Below, piece after piece: positions 1 to 6,372 of a stretch of DNA of 11,738 nucleotides (the first letter of the stretch is position 1; each line of letters opens with the position of its first letter). Location: positions 1 through 11,738 of the forward strand of contig JAGWUW010000043.1 in NCBI GenBank assembly GCA_028868235.1, read 5' to 3'. The notes below the pieces were generated by a model. It did not search any database. It was not told where the DNA came from and saw only the letters and a program-made list of their open reading frames with translations. The position numbers were made by a program, and so were the translations under genes. The DNA comes from Betaproteobacteria bacterium (lineage in GTDB: Bacteria > Pseudomonadota > Gammaproteobacteria > Burkholderiales > Rhodocyclaceae).

Positions 1-2
1 TC

Positions 3-251
3 ATCACCAACATTGGCGACCGCTGCCTGGTTGATATGCTCGATAACCGGCGCAAGGTGACGATTGTTGAGTTCCTGCGTAGCCTGCCCAATCCGGAGAA
101 GATTCAGGCAGCCAGCACCGACATGTACCGGCCCTATCGAGAAGCCATCCAGGAAGTGCTGCCGCACGTCTTATGCGCTTTCGAACGTTTTTTAGAGCCA
201 AAGCAGGCTCTGATCCATACTACAGGCAGTTCGACTACTCGAACAAATTGA
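3..251 (+). pseudogene. ISL3-family transposase fragment, internally truncated
   Basis: The frame is open from the first bases of the window, so the 5' part lies outside it. The translated stretch carrying CLVDMLDNRRK, TIVEFLRSLPN and STDMYRPYREAIQEVLPH resembles the start of the DDE catalytic domain of ISL3-family transposases, where an Asp followed by M-x-x-P-Y-R begins the catalytic core. In intact proteins this is followed by a DRFHV-type segment and roughly 200 more residues. Here the similarity stops after LPH (about base 168). About 27 unrelated residues follow to a stop at 249-251, so the protein cannot be a working transposase. The sequence GTTTTTTAGAGCC ending at 199 would, read inward, begin GGCTCT like many ISL3 ends. 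The fragment may therefore be an internally deleted element whose right end is at 199; this is inference. The frame overlaps the last codons of serB on the other strand. Confidence 0.7.
194..211. repeat. Inverted repeat AGAGCC-N6-GGCTCT beside the IS remnant
   Basis: Perfect 6-base arms at 194-199 and 206-211 flank the 6-base spacer AAAGCA. A run of six T (188-193) lies on the plus-strand 5' side of the hairpin. The tract after it is therefore A-rich on the minus strand, which is the wrong way round for an intrinsic terminator of serB. The left arm may be the outer end of an ISL3-type terminal repeat. It could also be a chance hairpin. Confidence 0.4.
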
Positions 252-1074
252 GCAGCGAATCCAGTCCGCCGTAATTGATCGCGACGTCAGCCTTGGCGCG
301 GGTTGCCGGTTTGGCGCGGAAGGCGACCGACAGGCCGGCTTGGGCCATCATCATCAGGTCATTGGCCCCGTCGCCGCAGGCGATGATCTGTTCTTTACGG
401 AGGCCCAATTCGTCCGTCAGGCGGGCGATGTGGTGGGCCTTGGCAGCTGCGTCGACGATGTCGCCTACGACTTTACCAGTCAACTTGCCACCGGAAATTT
501 CGAGTTCGTTGGAGGTGGCGAAATCGAATCCAAGTTCGATGCGGAGGCGTTCGGTGAAGTAGGTGAAACCGCCGGATAGAATGGCGGTGCGCAGGCCTGC
601 CGCCTGGCAGGCTTCGAGCAGTTCACGGGCGCCTGGTGACAAAAGAAGCCGTTCGCCGAAAACACGCGCCAGGACGCGGGCATCGAGGCCGGCAAGCAGA
701 GCCAGGCGGCGGCGCAGGCTTTCTCGGTAATCGATTTCTCCGCGCATGGCGGCCTCGGTCACCTCGGATACCTCGGTCCTTTTACCGGCGAAGTCAGCTA
801 GCTCGTCGATACATTCGATGGTAATCAGGGTGGAGTCCATATCGAAGCAGATCAGTCCGAAGTCGGAGAGTTTCTTGCCTGGCTGCGCAAAGGCCCAGTC
901 GAGTTTTTCGGCTTCGATGAGCGGAGTCAGGGCATCAAACTCAGCAGTGCGGCTGGCGCCCTTCAGGCAGACGACCTGCGGCGGACGAGGTTCAACGGCC
1001 GTGGTGCCGGTAGCCGCGACGATACGTTCGAGCAGAAAAGTGGGCAGCGCTCCGCCCTGGATGATCAGGTTCAT
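235..1074 (-). CDS. serB: Phosphoserine phosphatase SerB
   Basis: The 279-residue protein is a HAD-superfamily hydrolase that removes phosphate from O-phospho-L-serine in the last step of serine synthesis, in the cytoplasm. The HAD nucleophile motif D-x-D-S-T is at residues 78-82 (Asp78 nucleophile, Asp80 acid/base). The second motif SGG is at 167-169, the phosphate-binding Lys is probably Lys212, and the metal-binding GDGANDL is at 234-240. Residues 1-70 form a short ACT-like N-terminal part, as in other proteobacterial SerB proteins. I chose the ATG at 1074 (MNLIIQGG): the open frame runs up to 1191, but that extension overlaps the end of the upstream gene and has no family-like sequence. 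The start lies 7 bases after the stop of the Cdd1-like gene, so serB is the last gene of the mfd operon. No strong Shine-Dalgarno is seen, so coupling to upstream translation is likely. No U-tract terminator follows it. Confidence 0.95.
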   Translation of the reverse strand: MNLIIQGGALPTFLLERIVAATGTTAVEPRPPQVVCLKGASRTAEFDALTPLIEAEKLDWAFAQPGKKLSDFGLICFDMDSTLITIECIDELADFAGKRTEVSEVTEAAMRGEIDYRESLRRRLALLAGLDARVLARVFGERLLLSPGARELLEACQAAGLRTAILSGGFTYFTERLRIELGFDFATSNELEISGGKLTGKVVGDIVDAAAKAHHIARLTDELGLRKEQIIACGDGANDLMMMAQAGLSVAFRAKPATRAKADVAINYGGLDSLLNLFE

Positions 1075-1081
1075 TCGGATG

Positions 1082-1381
1082 TCAGTGTTCGGATCGTTGC
1101 TGCATGGCCATCTTACGTTCGGCGGTATACGTCCACCAAGGTAGGGCTTCTCCGCCGTCCATGAAGCGAGTAATCGAGATGAAGGTGTCAAGTACGCACG
1201 GATCTTGCCGTCGCCCAGTGACGATAGCCAACTCCTGATACAGTACGTAGGGATCGCGCCCTTTCAGTTGCTCTGGAGTGTGGATACCTAGTAAATGCAG
1301 CTCTGCAGCCATAGCCCGGCCGATATTCGGCAAGTCGATCAAGGTCTTGACGTGCTTTCGGACAACCTTGGCCGGGTTCAT
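1082..1381 (-). CDS. Cdd1-like helix-hairpin-helix protein (pathogenicity locus family)
   Basis: A 99-residue small basic protein. Residues 14-33 (LIDLPNIG followed by AMAAELHLLGI) form a helix-hairpin-helix of the non-specific DNA-binding type. The C-terminal half carries RQDPCVLD at 58-65, then FM-x-GGEALPWW at 73-83, which I recognise as the Cdd1 / 'pathogenicity locus' family (PF11731). No biochemical role is established for that family. The HhH suggests DNA binding, but nothing here shows it. I chose the ATG at 1381 (MNPAKVVRK) because the longer frame to 1444 runs back into the end of aroF. It starts 16 bases after the aroF stop and ends 7 bases before serB, so it is co-transcribed with both. 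Its DNA-binding look fits mfd better than the two amino acid genes. Confidence 0.85.
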   Translation of the reverse strand: MNPAKVVRKHVKTLIDLPNIGRAMAAELHLLGIHTPEQLKGRDPYVLYQELAIVTGRRQDPCVLDTFISITRFMDGGEALPWWTYTAERKMAMQQRSEH

Positions 1382-1397
1382 GGCTGCTTGTGCAAGT

Positions 1398-2471
1398 TTA
1401 GGAGAGACGTTCCGGCAAGACGTCTCGCAGCAGTACGGCGGCATCGCGAATCATCTTTTCGGTGGTATCCCAGCCAACACAACCGTCAGTTACAGAGCAG
1501 CCGTACTTGAGCTGGCTAAGGTCAGCCGGAATCGGCTGGTTGCCGGCTTCGATGTTGGATTCGATCATCACGCCGAGTATGGACTTGTTTCCAGCCCGAA
1601 TCTGGTTGACCACGTCGGCCATTACCAGCGGCTGTAGTTCCGGCTTCTTGGAACTGTTGGCGTGCGAGCAGTCTACAACGATGTTCGTCGGCAGTTTGGC
1701 CTTGATCATTGCCTGCTCAGCGACAGCAACGGAAACCGTGTCGTAATTCGGGCCGCTATCGCCACCGCGCAGCACGACATGGCCGTGCGGGTTGCCCTTG
1801 GTGCGGACGATGGCGACACGGCCGTCGTTGTTCAGACCGAGGAAAGAGTGCGGACGCGAGGCGGATAGGATAGCGTTGGTGGCCACGGTGAGGTCGCCGC
1901 TGGTGGCATTCTTGAATCCAACCGGAGTAGACAGGCCGGACGACATTTCGCGATGGGTCTGTGATTCCGTCGTACGGGCACCGATGGCGGTCCAGGTAAT
2001 CAGGTCGCCGTAATATTGCGGGCCGTAGGGGTCAAGCGCCTCTGTGCCTGCCGGGAGGCCGAGGTCGTTAACCTGGAGCAGGAATTCGCGAGCCTTTTCC
2101 ATGCCGACATTGACCTGGAAAGAGTCATCCATGAACGGGTCGTTGATGTAACCCTTCCAGCCGACAGTTGTACGCGGTTTTTCGAAATAGACGCGCATGA
2201 CCAGTTGCAGCGTATCGCCGACTTCGTCAGCCAGAGTCTTGAGGCGGCGGGCGTAATCCATGCCGGCAACAGGGTCGTGAATGGAGCAGGGGCCGACAAC
2301 GACGAACAGGCGGTGATCCTTGCGGTCGAGAATGTCACGCATCAGCTTGCGGCCGTGTGATACCGTTTTGGTCGCCTTAGCGGAAATCGGTAGCTTGGCA
2401 TGGATCTCGGCCGGCGTCGGCATAGCGTCGAAGGCGGAGACGTTGATGTTTTCCAGGGTTGGGGTCGTCAT
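1398..2471 (-). CDS. aroF: DAHP synthase, class I (3-deoxy-7-phosphoheptulonate synthase), AroF-like
   Basis: The 357-residue enzyme condenses phosphoenolpyruvate with erythrose 4-phosphate to DAHP, the first step of the shikimate pathway. The length is normal for type I-alpha synthases. The metal ligands expected from E. coli AroG are present: Cys62 in GPCSIHD (60-66), His270 in VVDCSH, Glu304 in VMIESN and Asp329 in SVTDG. Substrate-binding Arg93 and Lys98 (RVYFEKPR), the GARTTESQ loop (164-171) and Lys187 in PVGFKN are also present. The strings NPHGHVVLRGG and MIESNIEAGNQ are closer to the tyrosine-sensitive AroF than to AroG or AroH, so I use aroF; the feedback specificity is inferred and could be wrong. 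The ATG overlaps the mfd stop codon as ATGA (2468-2471), so translation is probably coupled to mfd. The Cdd1-like gene and serB follow. Confidence 0.95.
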   Translation of the reverse strand: MTTPTLENINVSAFDAMPTPAEIHAKLPISAKATKTVSHGRKLMRDILDRKDHRLFVVVGPCSIHDPVAGMDYARRLKTLADEVGDTLQLVMRVYFEKPRTTVGWKGYINDPFMDDSFQVNVGMEKAREFLLQVNDLGLPAGTEALDPYGPQYYGDLITWTAIGARTTESQTHREMSSGLSTPVGFKNATSGDLTVATNAILSASRPHSFLGLNNDGRVAIVRTKGNPHGHVVLRGGDSGPNYDTVSVAVAEQAMIKAKLPTNIVVDCSHANSSKKPELQPLVMADVVNQIRAGNKSILGVMIESNIEAGNQPIPADLSQLKYGCSVTDGCVGWDTTEKMIRDAAVLLRDVLPERLS

Positions 2472-5400
2472 TTGGTCAGCTCGCGAATCATGTCTTTCAC
2501 CGCTAGCACCTTGTCGTTCAAGGATGGGCAGTGACGTAAAAGGGAAATTTTATCCTGTCCGGCTAATTTATAGTTCCGGTTGTTCTGGATCAAATGAATA
2601 ATCTTGATCGGTTCGATAGGCGGGTTTTTCGAAAATTCTGGTCCAAATTGCAAAGTGATTTGGTCAGTCGAGGCATCGAGTTTCTGGATGTACAGTGGCT
2701 TGGCGATCAGGCGTAGGCGATGCGTGGCCAGTAGCGACTGACCCTGCAAAGGCAGTTCGCCGAAACGGTCAATCAGTTCTTCCTGCAACGTATCGATTTC
2801 CTCGGCACTTTCGCAGTTGGCCAGACGCTTGTACAGCGTTAGGCGCTCGTGGACGTCCGGACAGTAGGCGTCAGGCAGCAGGGCAGGGGTGCGCAGGTTG
2901 ATTTCGGTGGAAATGCCGAGCGGTTGCGTCAGATCGATGTTGTCCAGCGATTTGCCCTGCTTGAGGTGGGCGACGGCGCGGTTGAGCATGTCGGTGAAGA
3001 CATTGAAGCCGACTTCCTGCATCTCGCCCGACTGGTTGTCGCCGAGCACTTCGCCGGCACCACGGATTTCCAGGTCGTGCATGGCGAGAAAGAAGCCGGC
3101 GCCGAGCTCCTCGGACATCTGGATGGCTTCCAGGCGCTGCTTGGCCTGCTTGGTCATCACTTTTTCGTCCTGCACCAATAGGTAGGCGTAGGCCTGGTGG
3201 TGCGAACGGCCGACGCGGCCGCGCAGCTGGTGCAACTGGGCAAGACCGAACTTTTCCGAGCGGTTGATCAGGATGGTGTTGGCGTGCGGGTTGTCGATGC
3301 CGGTTTCGATGATCGTCGTGCACAGCAGCAGGTTGGCGCGTTGGCTGGTGAAATCGCGCATTACCCGCTCCAGTTCGCGTTCGTTCATCTGGCCGTGGCC
3401 AATCACGATGCGCGCCTCTGGGACCAGCTTCTCGAGCTTTTCCCGCATGTTTTCGATGGTGTCGACCTCGTTGTGCAGGAAATACACCTGGCCGCCGCGC
3501 TTCAGTTCGCGCAGCACGGCTTCGCGGATGATTCCGTCGGAGAACTTGGAGACGAAGGTCTTGATGGCCAGACGCTTCTGCGGTGCGGTGGCGATTACCG
3601 AGAAGTCGCGCAGGCCTTCCATCGACATGGCCAGCGTGCGCGGGATCGGCGTTGCGGTCAGGGTCAGCACGTCGACCTCGGCACGCATGGCCTTCAGCGT
3701 CTCCTTCTGGCGCACGCCGAAACGGTGTTCCTCGTCGATGACGACCAGGCCGAGGCGGTTGAACTTGACGTCCTTGCCGATCAGCTTGTGGGTGCCGATG
3801 ATGATGTCGATCTTGCCCTCGGCCAGTTCCTGCAACGCCTGCGCCGATTCCTTGGCGGTCTTGAAGCGCGAGATTTCGGCGACCTTGACGGGCCAGTCGG
3901 CGAAGCGGTCGACGAAGGTCTGGTAATGCTGTTCGCAGAGCAGGGTGGTCGGGCAGAGTACCGCGACCTGCTTGCCGCCGGCCACCGCGCAGAAGGCGGC
4001 GCGCAGGGCGACCTCGGTCTTGCCGAAGCCGACGTCGCCGCAGACCAGCCGGTCCATCGGCTTGCCGGAGCGCATGTCTTCAATCACGGCGGCGATGGCC
4101 TGGGCCTGATCGTTGGTTTCCTCGAAACCGAAACCGTCGGCGAAGGCCTCGTAGTCGTTTTCCTGGAATTCGAAGGCGTGGCCTTGGCGGGCGGCACGGG
4201 CAGCATACAACGCTAGCAGTTCGGCCGCGGTGTCGCGTGCTTGTTCGGCGGCCTTGCGTTTGGCTTTTTCCCACTGACCGGAGCCCAAAGTGTGCAGTGG
4301 CGCGGCTTCCGGCTCGGCGCCGGAATAGCGCGAGATGACATGCAGCTGGGCCACCGGCACGAACAGCTTGGCGTCGTTGGCGTAATGCAGTTCAAGAAAT
4401 TCCTGCTCGCCGGTACCGAGGTCCATGCGGATCAGGCCGCGGTAGCGGCCGATACCGTGGCTCTCGTGGACCACCGGATCGCCGACCTTGAGTTCGGTCA
4501 GGTCCTTCAACCAGTTGTCGAAGCTGGCCTTGCGCGCGGCTTCGCGGCGAGTCCGGCGCGGCGCGCCGGCGTAAAGTTCGGTTTCGGTGATGAAAGACAG
4601 ACCGGGCAGGGCGAAACCACCGTGCAGCGGGCCGACGCCCAAGGCCAGCGGTGCATCGCCGGCTGCAAAAGCGGCAAAGTCGGCACTGGCGGCGGGCTTC
4701 AGGCCGTGTTCGGCGAGCATGGTGGCCAGCGTTTCACGGCGGCCGGCCGATTCGGCAAGCAGCAGAACGCGGCCTTTGACGCTGGCGAGGTGATTTTTCA
4801 GCTTGCCGAGCGGGTCTTCAGCGCGGCGATCGACGGCGATATCGGGTAGTGCAGTCGTTGCCTGGTTTTCGGTGTTGGGCGAAAACGCCAGTCGACCATA
4901 GGATTTTGCCGACGCGAAGAACGCCTCGTCTGTCAGGAACAATTGCTCCGGCGGCAGCAGTGGCCGAGCCTTGTCCCCTTGCAGCAGGGCGTAGCGCGAG
5001 CGGGTTTCGGCCCAGAAGGCGGCAATAGCGGCCGGCGCGTCGCCGTGAGTGACGAAGGTGGCATCCTCGGGCAGGTAGTCGAAAACAGTGGCCGTTTCGT
5101 CGAAGAACAGTGGTAGATAGTACTCGATGCCGGCGCTGGCGATGCCTTGCGAAACATCCTTGTAGATGCCCGATTTGGCTGGGTCACCCTCGAAGGTTTC
5201 GCGGAAGGATTGGCGAAAATGGGTGCGGCCCTTGTCGTCCATAGGAAATTCGCGCGCTGGTAACAGACGCACTTCCGGCACCGGATAAACAGTGCGCTGG
5301 GTGTCGACGTCGAAGGTCTTGATGCTCTCGATCTCGTCGTCGAACAGGTCGAGTCGGTAGGGCAGTTGCGAGCCCATCGGGAACAGGTCGATCAGCCCGC

Positions 5401-5911
5401 CGCGGATCGAGTATTCGCCGGGCGATACCACCTGTGTGACATGGGCGTAGCCGGCCAGCGTGACCTGGCTGCGGAACTTTTCAGCATCGAGTTTCTCCCC
5501 CTTTTTGAAGGCGAAGGTGTAAGCCGCGAGGAAGGCCGGCGGTGCTAGCCGATAGACAGCTGTCGACGCTGGTACGAGCAGGATTTCTAACTCCCCCTGC
5601 ATTGCCGCCCAGAGGGTTGCCAGGCGTTCGGAAACGAGGTCCTGGTGGGGGGAAAACGTGTCGTAGGGCAGGGTTTCCCAGTCCGGCAACAGGCGCACGC
5701 GTAGGCCGGGTCCAAACCAGGGGATTTCGTCGAGCAACCGCTGTGCATCGGCAGCATTGGCGGTTACCACCGCGAGCAGCTTACCTGGATTGCCGAGAGC
5801 GATTTCAGCCAAGGCGAGGGCATCCGAGGAGCCGGCCAAGGCGGGCAGGTCGATACGTGAGCCGAACTTGGGTAGTGCGGTGAGAGACAACAGGGAGGGG
5901 TAAGCAGACAC
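2468..5911 (-). CDS. mfd: Transcription-repair coupling factor Mfd
   Basis: The 1147-residue ATP-driven DNA translocase pushes stalled RNA polymerase off damaged DNA and recruits UvrA. The length and all domains are normal. A UvrB-like N-terminal module (about 1-340) includes GEYSIRGGLIDLFP near 165-178. The CarD-like RNA-polymerase interaction domain is about 472-530 (VGDPVVHESHGIGRYRG). The two RecA-like motor domains follow, with Walker A GDVGFGKTE at 625-633, the DEEH box at 726-729, TATPIPRT at 752-759, GHGQM at 838-842 and QLRGRVGR at 895-902. The TRCF C-terminal domain runs from about 1005 to the end and normally masks the UvrA surface. The start is a GTG at 5911 (MSAYPSLLSL) with no clear Shine-Dalgarno. 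The frame cannot run far beyond it, since a TAA sits at the TATAAT box. It is the first gene of the operon and shares ATGA with aroF. Confidence 0.97.
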   Translation of the reverse strand: MSAYPSLLSLTALPKFGSRIDLPALAGSSDALALAEIALGNPGKLLAVVTANAADAQRLLDEIPWFGPGLRVRLLPDWETLPYDTFSPHQDLVSERLATLWAAMQGELEILLVPASTAVYRLAPPAFLAAYTFAFKKGEKLDAEKFRSQVTLAGYAHVTQVVSPGEYSIRGGLIDLFPMGSQLPYRLDLFDDEIESIKTFDVDTQRTVYPVPEVRLLPAREFPMDDKGRTHFRQSFRETFEGDPAKSGIYKDVSQGIASAGIEYYLPLFFDETATVFDYLPEDATFVTHGDAPAAIAAFWAETRSRYALLQGDKARPLLPPEQLFLTDEAFFASAKSYGRLAFSPNTENQATTALPDIAVDRRAEDPLGKLKNHLASVKGRVLLLAESAGRRETLATMLAEHGLKPAASADFAAFAAGDAPLALGVGPLHGGFALPGLSFITETELYAGAPRRTRREAARKASFDNWLKDLTELKVGDPVVHESHGIGRYRGLIRMDLGTGEQEFLELHYANDAKLFVPVAQLHVISRYSGAEPEAAPLHTLGSGQWEKAKRKAAEQARDTAAELLALYAARAARQGHAFEFQENDYEAFADGFGFEETNDQAQAIAAVIEDMRSGKPMDRLVCGDVGFGKTEVALRAAFCAVAGGKQVAVLCPTTLLCEQHYQTFVDRFADWPVKVAEISRFKTAKESAQALQELAEGKIDIIIGTHKLIGKDVKFNRLGLVVIDEEHRFGVRQKETLKAMRAEVDVLTLTATPIPRTLAMSMEGLRDFSVIATAPQKRLAIKTFVSKFSDGIIREAVLRELKRGGQVYFLHNEVDTIENMREKLEKLVPEARIVIGHGQMNERELERVMRDFTSQRANLLLCTTIIETGIDNPHANTILINRSEKFGLAQLHQLRGRVGRSHHQAYAYLLVQDEKVMTKQAKQRLEAIQMSEELGAGFFLAMHDLEIRGAGEVLGDNQSGEMQEVGFNVFTDMLNRAVAHLKQGKSLDNIDLTQPLGISTEINLRTPALLPDAYCPDVHERLTLYKRLANCESAEEIDTLQEELIDRFGELPLQGQSLLATHRLRLIAKPLYIQKLDASTDQITLQFGPEFSKNPPIEPIKIIHLIQNNRNYKLAGQDKISLLRHCPSLNDKVLAVKDMIRELTK

Positions 5912-5941
5912 TGCGAAGCGGAGTGGCGTTGCGGACTTTGA

Positions 5942-5970
5942 ATTATAGCCGCTTCGACAACAGCATCTGT
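5942..5970 (-). promoter_or_regulatory. Possible sigma-70 promoter of the mfd operon
   Basis: On the minus strand a perfect -10 hexamer TATAAT occupies 5947-5942. At 17 bases' spacing the -35 position reads ACAGAT (5970-5965), a poor match to TTGACA. The predicted transcript start is near 5935, which leaves a leader of about 24 bases before the GTG of mfd. A short palindrome, AACAG-CAT-CTGTT (5959-5971), covers the -35 position and could be a binding site or chance. The perfect -10 and its position carry the call. Confidence 0.4.
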
Positions 5971-6359
5971 TCGTTGTTGCCAGATAGGTAGCGGGGTAAT
6001 GGCCACAAAACCTTGTAGTTGGCGATTTTCTCTTCGTTCATCACTGGCTTGATCTGACAGGGATGCCCCACGAACCAGGCATTTCTTGCGTTCAAGCATG
6101 GCCTGTTCTTGGGCTTGGCCTCGACCGCTTTTCGTTTTCCTGTACTGCTCTGGCGATGGCAGCTTGCTCGGCCAATTCTTCGCACTTCTCGCTATCAGCG
6201 ATTGCTATTTAGGCGTTCGGAAGTGGGGCTAAGCCTGTAGCGCTATCGCTTGTGCGTGATTGGGGTAAAAGCCCAGCAGTGTGACGAATTCGATGTTTTT
6301 GACCTCAGGCCGGTGAAATAATGACCGGCAAGAGTAGCTACCCGAACGTCAGCAGTATC
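5971..6359. other. Intergenic stretch with no recognisable gene
   Basis: This is the bulk of the 461 bases between the divergent mfd and dehydrogenase genes. A minus-strand open frame of about 80 codons (6185-5943) has no Shine-Dalgarno and no family resemblance. A second minus-strand frame containing EKCEELAEQAAIARA (6208 to about 6095) follows directly after a TAA stop and lacks a start codon. The switch between frames near 6110 could be the trace of a decayed small gene, but I cannot name one. No tRNA, riboswitch or strong terminator is visible. The only structured element I see is the inverted repeat at 6309-6329. Confidence 0.5.
6309..6329. repeat. Inverted repeat GCCGGT-N9-ACCGGC upstream of the dehydrogenase gene
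   Basis: Perfect 6-base arms (6309-6314 and 6324-6329) are separated by the AT-rich 9 bases GAAATAATG, about 44 bases before the ATG of the plus-strand dehydrogenase gene. The half-site centres are 15 bases apart, which would suit a dimeric regulator or a leader hairpin. TTGACC just upstream (6298-6303) resembles a -35 box, but no -10 sits at proper spacing. The function is unproven. Confidence 0.3.
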
Positions 6360-6372
6360 AGGAGCATTCATC

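Noticed and set aside
188..211. Hairpin with six T next to it as a terminator for serB
   Set aside because: On the minus strand the tract after the hairpin is AAAAAA, not U. On the plus strand the T-run comes before the hairpin. Neither orientation gives an intrinsic terminator.
3197..4216. 339-codon plus-strand open frame inside mfd
   Set aside because: It is antisense to the conserved helicase core of mfd. The translated protein is rich in Asp, Gly, Val and Gln as expected from the complement of a GC-rich gene, and has no domain.
5959..5971. AACAG-CAT-CTGTT palindrome as a LexA box for mfd
   Set aside because: It lacks the CTG-N10-CAG layout of a LexA site and is too short to stand out from chance; kept only as a note to the promoter.
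5943..6212. Minus-strand frames between mfd and the dehydrogenase as a real or frameshifted gene
   Set aside because: No ribosome site, no start codon for the upstream piece (it follows a TAA directly) and no family resemblance. The mfd promoter also lies at its 3' end.
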